Shown piece by piece: positions 1 to 14,000 of a stretch of DNA of 64,000 nucleotides (positions are counted from its first letter, which is position 1; every line of letters begins with the position of its first letter). The DNA lies in the NCBI RefSeq assembly GCF_023159225.1, contig NC_063166.1, positions 78,641,785 to 78,705,784 of the forward strand, in the 5' to 3' direction. The notes under the pieces are model-generated. The model did no database searches, was not told where the DNA came from, and saw only the letters and a program-made list of their open reading frames with translations. This stretch comes from Perognathus longimembris pacificus (lineage: Eukaryota; Chordata; Mammalia; Rodentia; Heteromyidae). A program made the position numbers and the translations under genes.

Positions 1-96
1 TATTTGTACCAAGGGGTTTTAATAAGGTATAGCATTGATCCATATATACATATACATGCATATCTGTGTGTGTGTGTCCCTATTTTGATAGTTAAT

Positions 97-283
97 TTTT
101 TTTTTTTTTTGGCTTTTGTTGTTGATACTGGGTTCAACTTGCTTGGTCAGCTGGCACTCTACCTTATTTGACTTCTTTGTGGTTAGAGATAAGAGCCTCA
201 TAGACTTTGCTGCCCAGGCTGTCCTTGGACCATGATCCTCTGTGATCTCAGCCTCCTGAGTAGCTAGGATTGCAGATGTGAGT
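97..283 (-). repeat. B1-Geo composite SINE, diverged
   Basis: Reversed 7SL/B1-like end (agcctcctgagtagctagga) after a shortened Geo part and a T-run. Confidence 0.7.
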
Positions 284-702
284 TTAAAGTGGGCTTTAAA
301 AATTATTCACAGCTTGGGAAATGTTAGTTCCTGATCCTTGGTTTTGGATTACGTGCTTTCTGTCCTACTACACTTAATTTTGTTCTACTCATTTGTTGTT
401 ACATATATCAGAGCTATTTTCCTAGAAGACAAAACCATGAAGTGTTGGGAATACTTCAGCACCAAATAAAGATTTTAATTATAATTCAGCTCAGGTCATA
501 ATTTTTCACACCTGGTTTTGTGTCAGTTGGACTAAGTAAAAAGGGAATAAAAATGTAGCTTCTGAAAGTAATATTTCAGTTCACTTAGGGAAAAAAGACA
601 CTTCTCAGAAAATAAAGCTTTTCTCTGTATTTATTTGTTGTGTTCTTAGTACTAGTGTTTGAATGATGTTTAAACCATTCCCTAGCCCAGTTTCTTTGTT
701 GT

Positions 703-930
703 TGTTTGTTTTTTTGTCAGTTGGGTAGGTTGAACTTGGGCCTAGGTGCTGTCCCTGAGCTCCTTTACTCAAGGCTAGCACGCTACTACTTTGAGCCACT
801 TCCAGTTTTCTGGTGGTTAATTGGAGATAAGGATCTCCAAATCTTGCTTGGGCTGGCTTCAAACTGCAATCCTCAGATCTCAGCCTTCTGAGTACTTGGG
901 ATTACAGATGTCACCCACCAGTGCCCAGCA
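703..930 (-). repeat. B1-Geo composite SINE
   Basis: Reversed Geo (caaggctagcacgctactac), linker (ttctggtggttaattggaga) and B1 end (cagtgcccagc). Confidence 0.85.
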
Positions 931-942
931 AGCCCACTGATT

Positions 943-1148
943 TTTTTTTTTCTTTTTTGCCAGTCCTGGGGCTTGGACTCAGGGCCTGAGCACTGTCCCT
1001 GGCTTCTTTTTGCTCAAGGGTAGCATTCTCCACCACTCGATCCACAACCCCACTTCTGGCTTTTTCTATATATATGGTGCTGAGGAATCAAACCCAGGGC
1101 TTCTTGTATACGAGGCAAGCATTCTACCACTAGGCCATATTCCCAGCC
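943..1148 (-). repeat. IDL-Geo SINE
   Basis: Complete reversed dimer ending ttcccagccc. Older subtype with 'actcgatccacaaccccact'. Confidence 0.88.
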
Positions 1149-1159
1149 CAAAGTTAACC

Positions 1160-1307
1160 TTTTTTTTTTGCCACTCCTTGGGCTTTTGCTCAAGGCTAAC
1201 ACTCTACCACTTGTGCCACAGCCCCACTTCATGTGGTGCTGAGGAATTGAACCCAGGGCTTCATGCATGCTAAGCAAGCACTCTACCACTAAGCCACATT
1301 TCCAGCC
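1160..1307 (-). repeat. IDL-Geo SINE, internally shortened
   Basis: Reversed dimer with part of the Geo monomer deleted. The left monomer ends 'actaagccacatttccagcc'. Confidence 0.8.
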
Positions 1308-1902
1308 TCTTGAATCTGTGTTTCTCAAGTGTTTGGAATCATAGGCATATGCCATCGTGCCTGGCAGCAAACTTAAGTTTTGCTTTACATTTAAATCTAA
1401 AGGAAATTTGTCACATAAAATTCTTAGAGGTAGTTCTTTGCCTCTTGTGTATTATCTCTTACATTTATGTCTTGAACAAGCTGTGAGGGAGTTGTTTTTA
1501 TCTCTTCTAAATTGGAGGTTGTTGGCACAATTCTCTGGCATAGTTTATACTGGCATGGTGAATTTTTTCTGCAGTGGATCCGAGCTTGAGTTTTGAGGGC
1601 CACAGGCTCTGTTTTAACTACTCTACAATTGTGATGTGGAAGCAGCAAGTAGTACTACAATCACATACATGAAGAACGAATGAAAATTGCTAAAAATAGG
1701 GATAAGTTGGATTTGGACTAGTTTACTGACCATTTATTATGCCATATTATTGTTTATGAAAATCCTGTAGCATTGTAAGACTTGAATTGGTTGCTTTGAT
1801 GCAGATGTATTTACACTAATGGATTTGGAACTTGAGCAGAACTCTTCTTGTGCTTTAGCTTTTACGTTGTATGTTTGAGTTTTCTCCTTTCTCTTATACA
1901 AG

Positions 1903-2070
1903 GATGAAGAGGAAGCAGGCTTATTGGAACTTCTAAAGTCCCAGATTTGTGATAATGCTGCACTTTATGCACAAAAGTACGATGAAGAATTTCAGCGGTA
2001 TCTGCCTCGTTTTGTCACAGCCATCTGGAACTTACTAGTTACAACAGGCCAAGAAGTTAAATATGATTTG
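1903..2070 (+). CDS. CSE1L: CSE1L exon, residues 257-312
   Basis: Starts in phase 0 with [11 protein letters not shown] after an AG acceptor and ends EVKYDL before gtaagatg. It is 168 bases, 56 whole codons. The preceding exon is outside the window. Bases 284-1902 before it are intron with SINEs at the left and no recognised exon. Confidence 0.96.
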
Positions 2071-5000
2071 GTAAGATGATGGTGGAGACAGATAAGAGAT
2101 TCCTTCCCTGTGCATTACAGTAGATGAACTGTTTGGTTTGCTTTTAAAATATTCCTATTTTTATGTTTCAGTTGGTAAGTAATGCAATTCAATTTCTGGC
2201 TTCAGTTTGTGAGAGACCTCATTATAAGAATCTGTTTGAGGACCAGAACACGCTGACAAGTATCTGTGAGAAGGTTATTGTGCCTAACATGGAATTTAGA
2301 GGTAACTATGGCCAAGTCTGAGGGGTTTTAAGTGTGTTAGCATGAATTTAATAAGCCTTCTTTGCTTTTTGTAACATGCCATTAAATGTTATTACCAAAT
2401 AAAGCTGATTGCTAATCAGTTCATTGTCAATCTGCTTCCGAATAGGCAGGAAAGAAAATGTGGCCTCTATGGGGGCATGTACTATGCGGGTTCATGTAAC
2501 ACAATTTGAGTAAGACTCTTAAGATGACCCGGTGAATCTGGAAAAATACAGGACCTCAAATTATGATAAGTTTAGTGGCTTCTTTTGTTTGATTTAGTGT
2601 TTTGCCAAAGTAAGTAGCTGTTTTGAAACAGCTTAAGAATAGAAGTTTCTGGTGATTTTTACATGCCAGGTTGAAGGTTGCTATGTTTGTGTACAGGGCA
2701 GGAGCAAGTGTTCATATCCATCCCTCTTCTTACAGTCGTGAGGGCCAGTAGTACTGTGGAGGGTGTGGAGTCAGTGCTTCATCCTGTGTGCCAGGAGGAC
2801 ATTAACAACAGTACAGTGTGAGGTTTTGTTTACGCTTGTGGAGGTGCTTTCATCTAAATACTGTCTGCTGTTTTGTTGTTGAAATGACTTACCAAGTGAT
2901 GATTATAGTTTTTTGTAAAGTTCTGTGTTCCACTTTTTTTCTCCCTGTATCAGTCCTGGGGCTTGAACTCAGGGCCTGGGCACTGTCTCTGAGCTTCTTT
3001 TGCCCAAAGCTAGCGCTCTTCCACTTGAGCCACACTTTTTGGTAGTTAATTGGGGATAAGAATCTCACAAACTTTCCCGGGCTGGCTTTGAACCACAATC
3101 CTCGCCTCTCCGCTTCCTGAGTAGCAGCACTTGGTGGTTCTTTTGTTTTTATTGTTATCTGACAAAAAGCATTTCTAAATGGAACCCTGGTACTCAGCTT
3201 CTAGAAGTTGGAGGTGAAAGTTGATTCTTGGGGATAACTGTCATATGTCACAACTGTGTGATTTTCTAATCGCCTTTCATGGTGGCATTAGCTTCTCCAG
3301 GGATGACTAGTCATGGATGGGAAAGAATGCTGTAAATAGCATTTCTATGCTCTCCATACTAAGATGTGGAGTGACATGACTTAGTGTTTTTATAGCTTAT
3401 TTAAAAATATCAACTCTCCTTGTAGCTGCTGATGAAGAAGCATTTGAGGACAATTCTGAAGAGTACATAAGAAGAGATTTGGAAGGATCTGGTATGTATT
3501 TTGCTTTTGTAGCTGTTAGCTCTTAGCAAGCCAATTTAATTTGTCATTCTCTTTCTGGTATATAGAAAGAGTAGAGGCTAGCTGAGAGTAGTTTCAGCTG
3601 GCTTTCTTGAGAATGGTTTACCTTTTTTATTTGGATATCTTTTATTTTTTTATTTTATTTATTTATTTTTGGCCAGTCCTGGGCCGTGAACTCAGGGCCT
3701 GAGCACTGTCCCTGGCTTCTTTTTGCTCAAGGCTAGCACTCTGCCACTTGAGCCACAGCGCCACTTCTGGCCATTTTCTGTATATGTGGTGCTGAGGAAT
3801 CGAACCCAGGGCCTCATGTATACGAGGCAAGCACTCTTGCCACTAGGCCATAGTCCCAGCCCCCTTTGGGCATCTTTTAAAAAGCTTTTAGAGCTGGGTT
3901 TCATCCTTAGCACTGCAAAAAGTGGGGGAGGGAGTCAAAACATACTTCTTAAAAATTTTTTAAATTATTGTTTTAAAAGTGATGTACAAAGGGGTTATAG
4001 TTACGTGATGGGAATGAAAGTATTTCATTTTGGAGTGAAAGTATTTCATTTTGGAGAATGTTACCCCTTCCCTTGCTCTCTCCCAGTGTTTCCCTCCTGT
4101 CTCCACTCACAAGTTTTGTAATTCAACCTAGTGTCTAATGAGTACTGCTGCTACATTTGTTCACCCTTTGTCCCTCCATTTCTGTGTTCCCCTTCCCCTC
4201 CCCAAGACAGATAAATGAACAAACAAGACAAAAAGGTTTTTTAAAAAACCCACAAATTAAAAACCTCTTGTTTCCATTTCCTGGAGTTCCCAAGTATATC
4301 CTCTTTTGGTCTCAATGTATGCGAATGCCTACAGTCCTATTCTGTTGTATTTTAAATCTAGCTTTCTCATCTGAGAGAAAATGTACACTGTTTATCTCTC
4401 TGAGCATGGCTTACCTCGCTTAACATGATTTGTTCTAGGTTCATCCATTGTGCTACAAGTGACATAATAATCTTTCTTATGGCAGTGTAAAGTTCCATTG
4501 TGTATAGGTACATTTTTTGGTTTCACTAATCTATTGCAGGGCATCTCAGCTGTTTCCATAACTTGGCTGTTGTGAATGGTGCAGAAGTAGATGTGCAAGT
4601 GTTTTCATGGTATCCTGGCTTGTTATGTTCTAGGGTAGATGCCCAGGCGTGGTATGGCTGGTCATAGGGAAGGTCTAGTTATAGCTTTTTGAGGAACCTC
4701 CAGACTGCTGTCCAGAGTGGTTGTACTAGTTTGCATTCCCACCAGCAGTGCAGTTGGGTTCCTTTTTCCCCCACATCCCCTCCAACCTTTGCTGTTGTTT
4801 GATGATGTTGGCTGATCAAAATTGGGTGAGAATGGGAGCCCAGTTGTTTTGATTTGTGTTTTCTTTATGGCCATATGTTTCTTTGCCATTCTTCCCTCTT
4901 CTGAGAAATTTTTCATGTTCCTTTGCTCACTGTCTTTTCTTACTGTTTACGATATTTGTATGACCGTTAGTGTGTTTCTCATTTTCTGTTTCTTACATGG

Positions 5001-8000
5001 AAAAACATGACTTTCATCATGTTGCTGACAGCCATCAAATCATTTGGGTCACTTGGTTAGTGGTTGCTTTTTTCTCCCAAGAAAGTGTGTGTGTGTGCGT
5101 GTGTGTGCGTGTGTGCGTGTGCACATGCCTGTATATGCCAGTACCAGGGCTTGAACCCGGTGCATACACTCATGGCATATTACCATGGAGCCTCATCTCT
5201 GGTCCAGCTTTTTGCTGGTTAATTGGAAATAGAGTCTCACATTTGTCTACCCGAGCTGACTGACTGTTAACCTCAATTCTCAGCCTCCTTAATAGGTAGT
5301 GTTACAGGTATGAGCCACCAGTGCCTGGCCTCAAATACACCTTTTTTATTTTATAGATATCGATACTAGACGCAGAGCTGCGTGTGACCTAGTCCGAGGA
5401 TTGTGCAAGTTTTTTGAGGGACCTGTGACAGGAATCTTCTCTGGTTATGTTAATTCCATGCTCCAGGAGTATGCCAAAAACCCATCTGTCAACTGGAAGC
5501 ACAAAGATGCAGCCATTTACCTGGTGACATCTTTGGCATCAAAAGCCCAAACACAAAAGGTAAATATTTTTCTCCCTAAATCTAAGGTTGGCAACCATAG
5601 AATTCAAAATGACAATCTGTCTTGATAATACAACCTTTTAGTTCTTATTAGAATTTTCTTATTCTCCAAAGACAGCTAATGTAAAGGAATTAAGCACTTG
5701 TTTGTTGACAACTGCAGTTGTTACTTTAGATGAGACTGTGTGTGTAATTTACATTTAAGTAAGACTTAGTTTAAACTTAGCTGTTCACTGTAGGGACATT
5801 CTCTATTGCTTAACGTAGTTTTGTATATGTGAAGAATTTCTATTTGAGGTGTTCATCCTTACTTTTTAGTGTGGTATTCTAACATTGCTTAAATTTCTGG
5901 CATGTGTTATATATACAGGTGTTTCATGTTTATTTCATTTCCTATATGCCATCTTACAAATTTGCTTTTCAGCATGGAATTACACAAGCCAATGAACTTG
6001 TAAACTTGACTGAGTTCTTTGTGAATCACATCCTCCCTGATTTAAAGTCAAGTAATGGTGAGTTTGGGGAACTTTTTATAACTTGTATCACTGTTTGTAT
6101 AGTTTTTATATTGTATTCTATTGCAACTATTCTGTTTGTATGGTTTTTATATTATATTCTGTTGGCAATATTGGAGTTAGAACTCCAGAGCCTTGTGTTT
6201 AGTGCGGGTGCTCTACCACTTAAGCCATGGCTGTGGGCTGGGGATATGGCCTATGGCCTCGTATACATGAGGCCCTGGGTTCAATTCCCCAGCACCACAT
6301 ATACAGAAAATGGCCAGAAGTGGCGCTGTGGCTCAAGTGGCAGAGTGCTAGCCTTGAGCAAAAAGAAGCCAGGGACAGTGCTCAGGCCCTGAGTCCAAGC
6401 CCCAGGAATGGACCCCCTCCCCCCCCCCAAAAAAAAAAAAAGCCATGGCTGTGTGTTTTCTTTTATTAATTATTTAGGGAGAGTCTAGTTAAACTTTTCT
6501 TCCTGGGATGGCCTTAACATAGGATCCTCTAGATGTCACTCTGGAGGTTGGCAATCCTCTTATGTAGCTAAGCCTATAGGCATGAACTCTTGGGGCCTGG
6601 AAATTGTTATTTACAACATAATACTGTGAAGTAACCTGACAAAAGCAGAGTTACCATAGTACTTAGAAAACTGAATTCTGTCCTTGGTGACTTTTTTTAA
6701 AAATGGAATTAAATGTCAAATTTTTCCTCAGTTCTTTCCTGTTTGAGGTTTTTTTTTTTTTTTTTTTTTTTGGTGGTACTGTTTGACCTCCCAGCTGAAA
6801 CTAACTTATAAAGAATGTATTGCTACTTGTCATTGGTCACATCTTACACCTATAATACTCCCTACTCAGGAGCTGAGATGAAAGGCAGCTCAGTCAGGGA
6901 AGACCATGAGATTCTTAAGTCTGGCTAGACAGCAAAAAGCAGAAAGTAGCAGCATGACAAGGTGGTTGAGCACCAGCTGAATGGGTTGAGCTGGATATCT
7001 TCTCTTCCCCACCCCCAAACACATACACACTAGAGTGCTTGCCACAGGCATCATTGGCTCATACCTATAATCCTAGCTGCCCAAGAGGCTGAGATTGGGA
7101 TGATTAGGGTGCTAGGCCAGTCTGGATAAAAAGTTCACAAGACCCAACCTCAATCAATAAAAAAGCTGGGTGTAAGCCAGGTGCTAGTGGCTCCTACCTG
7201 TATTCCTAGCTACTTGGGAGGCTGAGATTAGAGGATTATGGTTTGAAGCCAGCCACAGCAGGAAAGTCTGTGAGACTTTTTTCCCCCCCAGTCCTGGGGC
7301 TTGAACTCAGGGTCTGGGCACTGTCCCTGAGCTTGTTTTGTGCAAGGCTAGCACTCTACTTCTTGAGCCACAGCACCACTTCTTACTTTTTTTGTTTGTG
7401 ATACTGAGGAGCTGAACCCAGGGCTTCATGCATACTAGGCAAGTACTCTACCACTAAGCCACATTCCTAGCTCCGTGAGACTCAAATCTCCAATTAATCA
7501 CCAGAAATGAGGCTGTTGCTTAAAGTGGTAGAGTGCTAGCCTTGAGCGGAAAAAGCACAGGGACAGCACCTGTGCCCATAGTTCAAGCCCCATGACCGAC
7601 AAAAAAAAAAAAAAAAAAAAAAAAGAAGCTGGGTACAGTAGCATATACCTGTGATGATCCTAGCTATGTGGGAAGTGTACTAGATTGGTCCAGGCTGGCT
7701 ATAACATTTGAAAAATAATGAAAGCAAAAAGGACTGGAGGTGCAGCTCAAATGTTAAATGACTGTAGCAAGTTCAAGGACTTTAGTCCAAACTCCAGTAC
7801 AGCCCAAAATGAAAATTGTTTATGTGGGAAGAAGGGCTTAGAAGACAGAGTGGTATGTGGGGATATGTGTGTATGTAAAATCAAAAATATATATTACATA
7901 TATTTTTATAAGTTATATATACATATTTTAATTGCTAAAAACTGTCTTTGATACTATCAGCTTTCAGCCTAGGATTATGTGTGCTTAAAACATGTATAAT

Positions 8001-11000
8001 AATGTTGTGGTGAGAATTACCAAAAATATCTGGGCCCAATCCTAGAATCTGAGCTACTTGGGAGTTGGACACCATTGGAAGCCAGCCTAGGCAAAAAGGA
8101 ATTCGCCAAACTGCATCTCAACTAATGTTTGTTTATAGCAGTGTGTTCTGTGGTCCTTGCTCCAGAGGAAGCCCAGTGCCTGGGGCAGAAATGCGTGCCC
8201 ATCATCCCCAGTAACGAGACAAGCACAGTGGGATGGTGCAGTCTATGCCCACCCAGGCATAAAGCAAGTGCCACCTTAAAATTACCACAGCAGCCAGGCA
8301 CTGGTGGCTCAACAGTTGTAATCCTACCTGCTCTGGAGACTGAAATCTGGACCATCAAGGGTCAGTTAGCTCCACAGAAAAGTCAGACTGGTTGCTGACT
8401 TCTATAGTCCTGGCTTGGCTACGCTGGAGGCGTACTTAAAAACGGATAGAGGACCATTTTCTGTTTATGAGACTTCTAGGTTACGCTAATTTTTTTTTTT
8501 TTTTAAGAAAAGCTTGGGGGCTGGGGATATAGCCTAGTGGCAAGAGTGCCTGCCTCGGATACACGAGGCCCTAGGTTCGATTCCCCAGCACCACATACAC
8601 AGAAAACGGCCAGAAGCGGTGCTGTGGCTCAAGTGGCAGAGTGCTAGCCTTGAGCGGGAAGAAGCCAGGGACAGTGCTCAGGCCCTGAGTCCAAGGCCCA
8701 GGACTGGCCAAAAAAAAAAAAAGAAAAGCTTGGTATGAAAATTATATATACTCATAAGCAGGGAATGTTGTATAAGGAACTTTCTTTCAGTTGAAGTTGT
8801 TTGGGCCTTTTGTTTTTGTCAGTTGTGAGGTTTGGACACGGGGCCTGGCCACTGCCCCTGAGCTTTTTCACTCAAGGCTAGTGCTCTACCAATTTGAGCC
8901 ACTTAGGGTTTTTTAGTGGTTATTTGGTGATAAGAGTTTAAGGGACTTTCCTGCCTGGGCTGGATTTGAACCACAGTTCTTAGATCTCAGCCTTCTGAAT
9001 AGCTAGGATTACAGGGGGGAGCCACCAGTGCCTAGGTAAGAATTATTAACAGTTGGTGGATGTTTAGTGTGTTTTCCTGCCACTACTTAAAGAGAATGGT
9101 CTCAATTTAAAATTGTTCCAATTTAGAGTAGTTTCAGTTCTAGGAACATAATACAACATGGTACATGTCAGTTCTTTTTTTTTTTTTTTTGGTTGGTCAT
9201 AGGGTTTGAACTATGGGCCTGGGCACTGTCCCTCACTGAGCTCTACCACTTGAGCCACAATGTCACTTCTGATTTTCTGGTGATTAATTGGAGATAAGAG
9301 TCTCACAGACTTTCCTGCCCAGGCTTGCTTTGAACCGTATCTTCAGATCTCAGCCTCCTGATTAACTAGGATTCTAGGCCTGAGCCACCAGTGCCCCATC
9401 TCAGTTATACCTTAATTACTTGGCATTTTTATTACTATTCTTTAAATCTCTGATAATGTTGCTGATTTGGAAGTAACAGTTTTAACCACTTAAGTAACTG
9501 TGGTGTTTTCTTTTTAATAGTGAATGAATTTCCTGTGCTTAAAGCTGACGGCATCAAATACATTATGATTTTTAGGAACCAAGTAAGTGGTTTTTTACTT
9601 GTTTTAGGGCACTGAGGTATTCTACACAGCTTCACCACCAGTTGGCTATGCAGCCCACTCAGACATCAACTCATACAAAAACACTGATTTAGGGCTGGGA
9701 ATGTGGTTGGCTTAGCGGTACAGTGCTTGCCTTGCATGCATGAAGCCCTGGGTTTGATTCTTCAGCACCACATAAACAGAAAAGGCTGGAAGTGGTGCTG
9801 TGGCTCAAGTGGTAGAGTGCTAACCTTGCGCAAAAAGAAGCCAGGGACAGTGCTCAGACCCTGAGTTCAAGCCCCAGGACTGGCAAAAAAACAAATAAAA
9901 ACAGTTTTAGATTTCTGATGTTCTTAGGCTGGGCATTGACTCCTGAACTTCACACACACTAAGCAAACACTGTGCCATTGATCTCGATCCCCAGTCTTGT
10001 ATCTTCCTATAGCTTCATTAAAGGCTTGCCACACATTACTTGGTGGTTGGTTATGTCTTAAGTTTTCCAGTGTAGAGGACAGATGTTTCCTCTCACACTG
10101 TGTGCCTGTTGCTCATCACATAAATCACTGGAGGGTTTTATTCTACTTTTGGCTGATTGCATCCTCACAGAAATTGTTCTCTACACATTGGCAGAGCTGG
10201 GGGCTTGATAAGGTTTGGGTCAGTTTATTTGGGTCCTAGGGTTCTCACCAGTGGTGGTCACTGGCTCTGCGCTAACTCATAGGCAGAACTAGATGTATTT
10301 AGAAGGAAATGAAATAGTTCCTAGTTCACTTGAATATTGTAAGCATTGTTTTCTCTTTAACCTCCTATTGCTGGGATTATAGTAGTATGCCACCATGCAA
10401 ACTTTCTTTTTTCATTTTAGTAAATATTACTTTATATGATCAGAGGCATTTGTTGTACCTTTGGGTCCTTCCCCTACCATGACGGTTTTTATTTAACTTT
10501 TTTGGTTCTGTACTGAAAGGGAAATAAGCTGTGATAGAATAGTATTAGCTATAGCTTACTCAGTTGACCAGTGCTTTCAGATATTATTTTACTTGGGCAA
10601 GGAGCTTGAACTTAGACTGTGAGTATTATGCCTTAACTTTTTTGCTTAGGCCAGGCACTCTACCACTTGAGCCACAGCTCTTATTTCTAGAGTTTTGATG
10701 GTTAATTGGAGACAAGAGTTGGGTAGACTTTCCTACCTAGGTTGGCTTCAAACCTCCATCCTCAGATCTCAGCCTCCTTAGTGCTAGGATTATAGATAAG
10801 AACTATTACTGCCTGGCTATTTTATTTTTTTTGTAACTAGTCCTGGGGCTTGAACCTACGGCCTAGGTGCTGTGCCTTCCTTGAGCTTTTTTGCCCCAGC
10901 CTAGTGCTCTGCCACTTGAGCCAAAGCTCCACATTTGGCTTTTTGATGATTTAATTAGAGATAAGAGTCTCATAGACTACCAGGGCTGCCTTCAAACTGC

Positions 11001-14000
11001 GATCCTTGGATCTCAGCCTCCTGAGTAGCTAGGATGACAGGTGTGAGCCACCAGCACCTGGCTTATTCTACTTTTTTGATGTGATAACTCTATAACTTAT
11101 TTGATTTATAGTACCATAGGTGTACATAGTTTCACAGAAACTATGACCATTCTGACATCAGTGAATATACTTTCATTTGTGGTTTTTATGTCCTTAGAAT
11201 ATTATCCCATTGGGTCAATATAGTTCTTTAAAAGGCTCAGAATAACTTAATTTTTCTCAAAAGTATAATTCTTAAGATTGACGAATTCTGTCTGCTTCTT
11301 CATATAATTTTATGGTCTATTAATTTATCCATAAAATTTTGCCCTCATAGTCTCTTGTTCAGGAGAATTAGAAAAGTTGGAATGGAATGATTGCCTGAAA
11401 GTGGAAGTTTTTATTTCCTAGCAACAATATTATCTGCTGTCATAACAGCTGAAAAAAACAAGATGTGTTAAAAATCAACATGCCATCTCTTCTGGTTGTC
11501 TTTTATTTCAAACATGTACCTTATTTTATTTTTCAGGTACCAAAAGAGCATCTCTTAGTCTCTATTCCTCTCTTGATTAATCATCTTCAAGCAGAAAGTA
11601 TTGTTGTTCACACCTATGCAGCACATGCTCTGGAAAGGCTGTTTACCATGAGAGGGCCTAACAACGCCACTCTGTAAGTGTGTGATTCTAAGCAGTTTCT
11701 GTGCCATCTAGCTTGGGGTGAGGGGTATACTTCACTGTCAGAGATTTCTCTGGTTGTTTTCCAATTTTCAGCACTAATTTAAAAAAATCAAATATGTACT
11801 TGTTTCATTTATATTTTTATTCAAAAAGAACTTGAAGCAGGCTATTTAGAGTGGTGTAGAGGTCAAGGTAGAGGGGGATTATGGCATTCATGAGGTGGCA
11901 GTTAAAACAGAGGCCTATCCAAAGGTGGCCTTCCGTAACACAGTGCAGCGTAGCAGCAGTGTTCTCAGCAAGACTGCAGCCGCTATTTTTCTGTGGATGC
12001 TGTGTTGTTGCCAAGCTCTTAGACGTCACCCTGCTGATGGAAAGGAGTTCTCCAGCCTGGTGCAGCGCAAGGCTAAAGTGCACAGTGGGGTCTATGTGTT
12101 TCTAGGCTGGTCTTCAGAGTTAGTTCTGGAATCTGGGCTCCTGAGTACAAAACAGAAAACAGTTCTAGGTTCTTTCTTCACCAAGAACTTAAGGCACAGA
12201 ATACTCAGAGGCACTTGAGGGCTGAAAGGACATCCTTTGAGCTGAGTTCAGCCAGGACCTGTGTTGAGGCTGAGAACATGGTGCCTCCATGGGAAGTAGA
12301 TGGTGGAGACTCCTGAGGCAGTGAGAGCCCTTGCCGGCGACACCTGACAGCCTTGGACAGCTTCTGCCGTCTTGGTGATGTTGGGTTCACCTGGGTTTTG
12401 TTCACCTGACTAGGAGCGTAACGTGAGCACATGCACACAGTGACTTTGCTGAGCTGTGCGCCAGCTGTTGGTGGTGGGAGATGGCTCGTTTCATGCCAAG
12501 AAGTGTGATTGGTAGCAGCCAGGATGTTCCACAGGGGCAAGCTCAGGCGCTAGTGACTGAAAGCTGTTTTTTCATCTATAGTTTTACAGCTGCAGAAATC
12601 GCACCGTTTGTTGAGATTCTGCTAACAAACCTTTTCAAAGCTCTCACACTTCCTGGCTCTTCAGAAAATGAATATATTATGAAAGGTAGGCCATTTCCCT
12701 GGTGAACAGACCATAACCAAGTGTCGAACCTCAGGTTACAAGGCTAAATACCCTCCAGTTATACTTCAGATGTGTAGTTCACCAACCAAATGTTACATAG
12801 GTTTTGCTATTTTTAAATGAAAAGTCATGGTTTGTGTACTACTTGTTCTCTTGTGTTAGCTTGCTGTAGTGCCCTTGTTACAGAACCTGTAGCACACTCA
12901 TTTTTCCTTTCCAGAGAGCAAATCATACAAAAATATTTGGGGCTGGGAATGTGGCTTAGTGGTAGAGTGCTTGCCTAGCATGCATGAAGCCCTGGGTTCG
13001 ATTCCTCACTATCATATCAACAGAAAAAGCCAGAAGTGGTGCTGTGGATCGAGTGGTAGAGTGCTAGCCTTGAGTAAAGGAAGCTCAGGAATAGCGCCCA
13101 GGCCCTGAGTTCAGGCCCCAGTACTGGCTAAAAGAAAAAGTTTGGTGACTGCTGCATGGCATGGTAAAGCGTGGAGTGTGTGGTCGGCTCCTGGCTCTCA
13201 CTGCTCACCCGCCATTGTGGTCATCTGCCAGGTACTGTGTTAGGAGGTTCCTGTTGCTGAGTCCAGGGGCGTGTCACTCCTTTCACTGTTGCGTCCTGAA
13301 AGCCTAAGAGGAGTGTCTAGGTGGTAGCCACGCGTGTGCCTGGGTGTTGTGGGTGGCTTTTCTGCACCACATGGCAGCCAGCAGGCCTGTGGTTCCTAGG
13401 GCACCCCAGGGGCACAGTGCCGTTCTCTGTAACACCATGTGCATGTACAAACATGGTGGGACTAACTCGTCCTCCCTCCCTCCGGGCCAGGGAAGGGTTT
13501 CCCTGGCAGTGTGTGGAAAGGTAAGTGGGAGTTTAGCTCAGGGAAAGGCAAGAGAGCAGCGCGCCTTTACTAAGCTTGGTGTTCTGCTCAGCCAGCAACT
13601 CACTCTGGAAGTGAGGTTGTGGGAAGAAAACCATCATCTATTTCGCTTGCAAATAGATTTCTCTTGCTACATGTTTTAAGGCACCAATTAATGAGCAGTG
13701 TTTTTACAATATGCAACTTTATATGTACTTTCATTTTTTTCCCCTTGGATGTTTAATCTTAGGGAAAAGGGTAGCTGACATTCTCTTTCAGTTTTCTGTA
13801 CATTGAGATTACATTTCTTTTAGACCAAGGCTAGATATTTTCTGCTAGCGATTTTTGCTTAGAAGCCCTGAGTCGTTTCCTTTCCACTGCTCAGCCTGTC
13901 AGCTCACCTCTCCGTCTGCTTTCCTAGTCTGCTGCTTGTTTGTCATTGGCCCTTTCTAAATTCCATGAGCCTTGGGCCTTCTAGAAGCACACAGGGTTCC

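Noticed and set aside
8518..8595. tRNA-Ala-like genes with A and B boxes
   Set aside because: They are left monomers of SINEs: no acceptor-stem closure, each followed by the Geo unit and an A tail.
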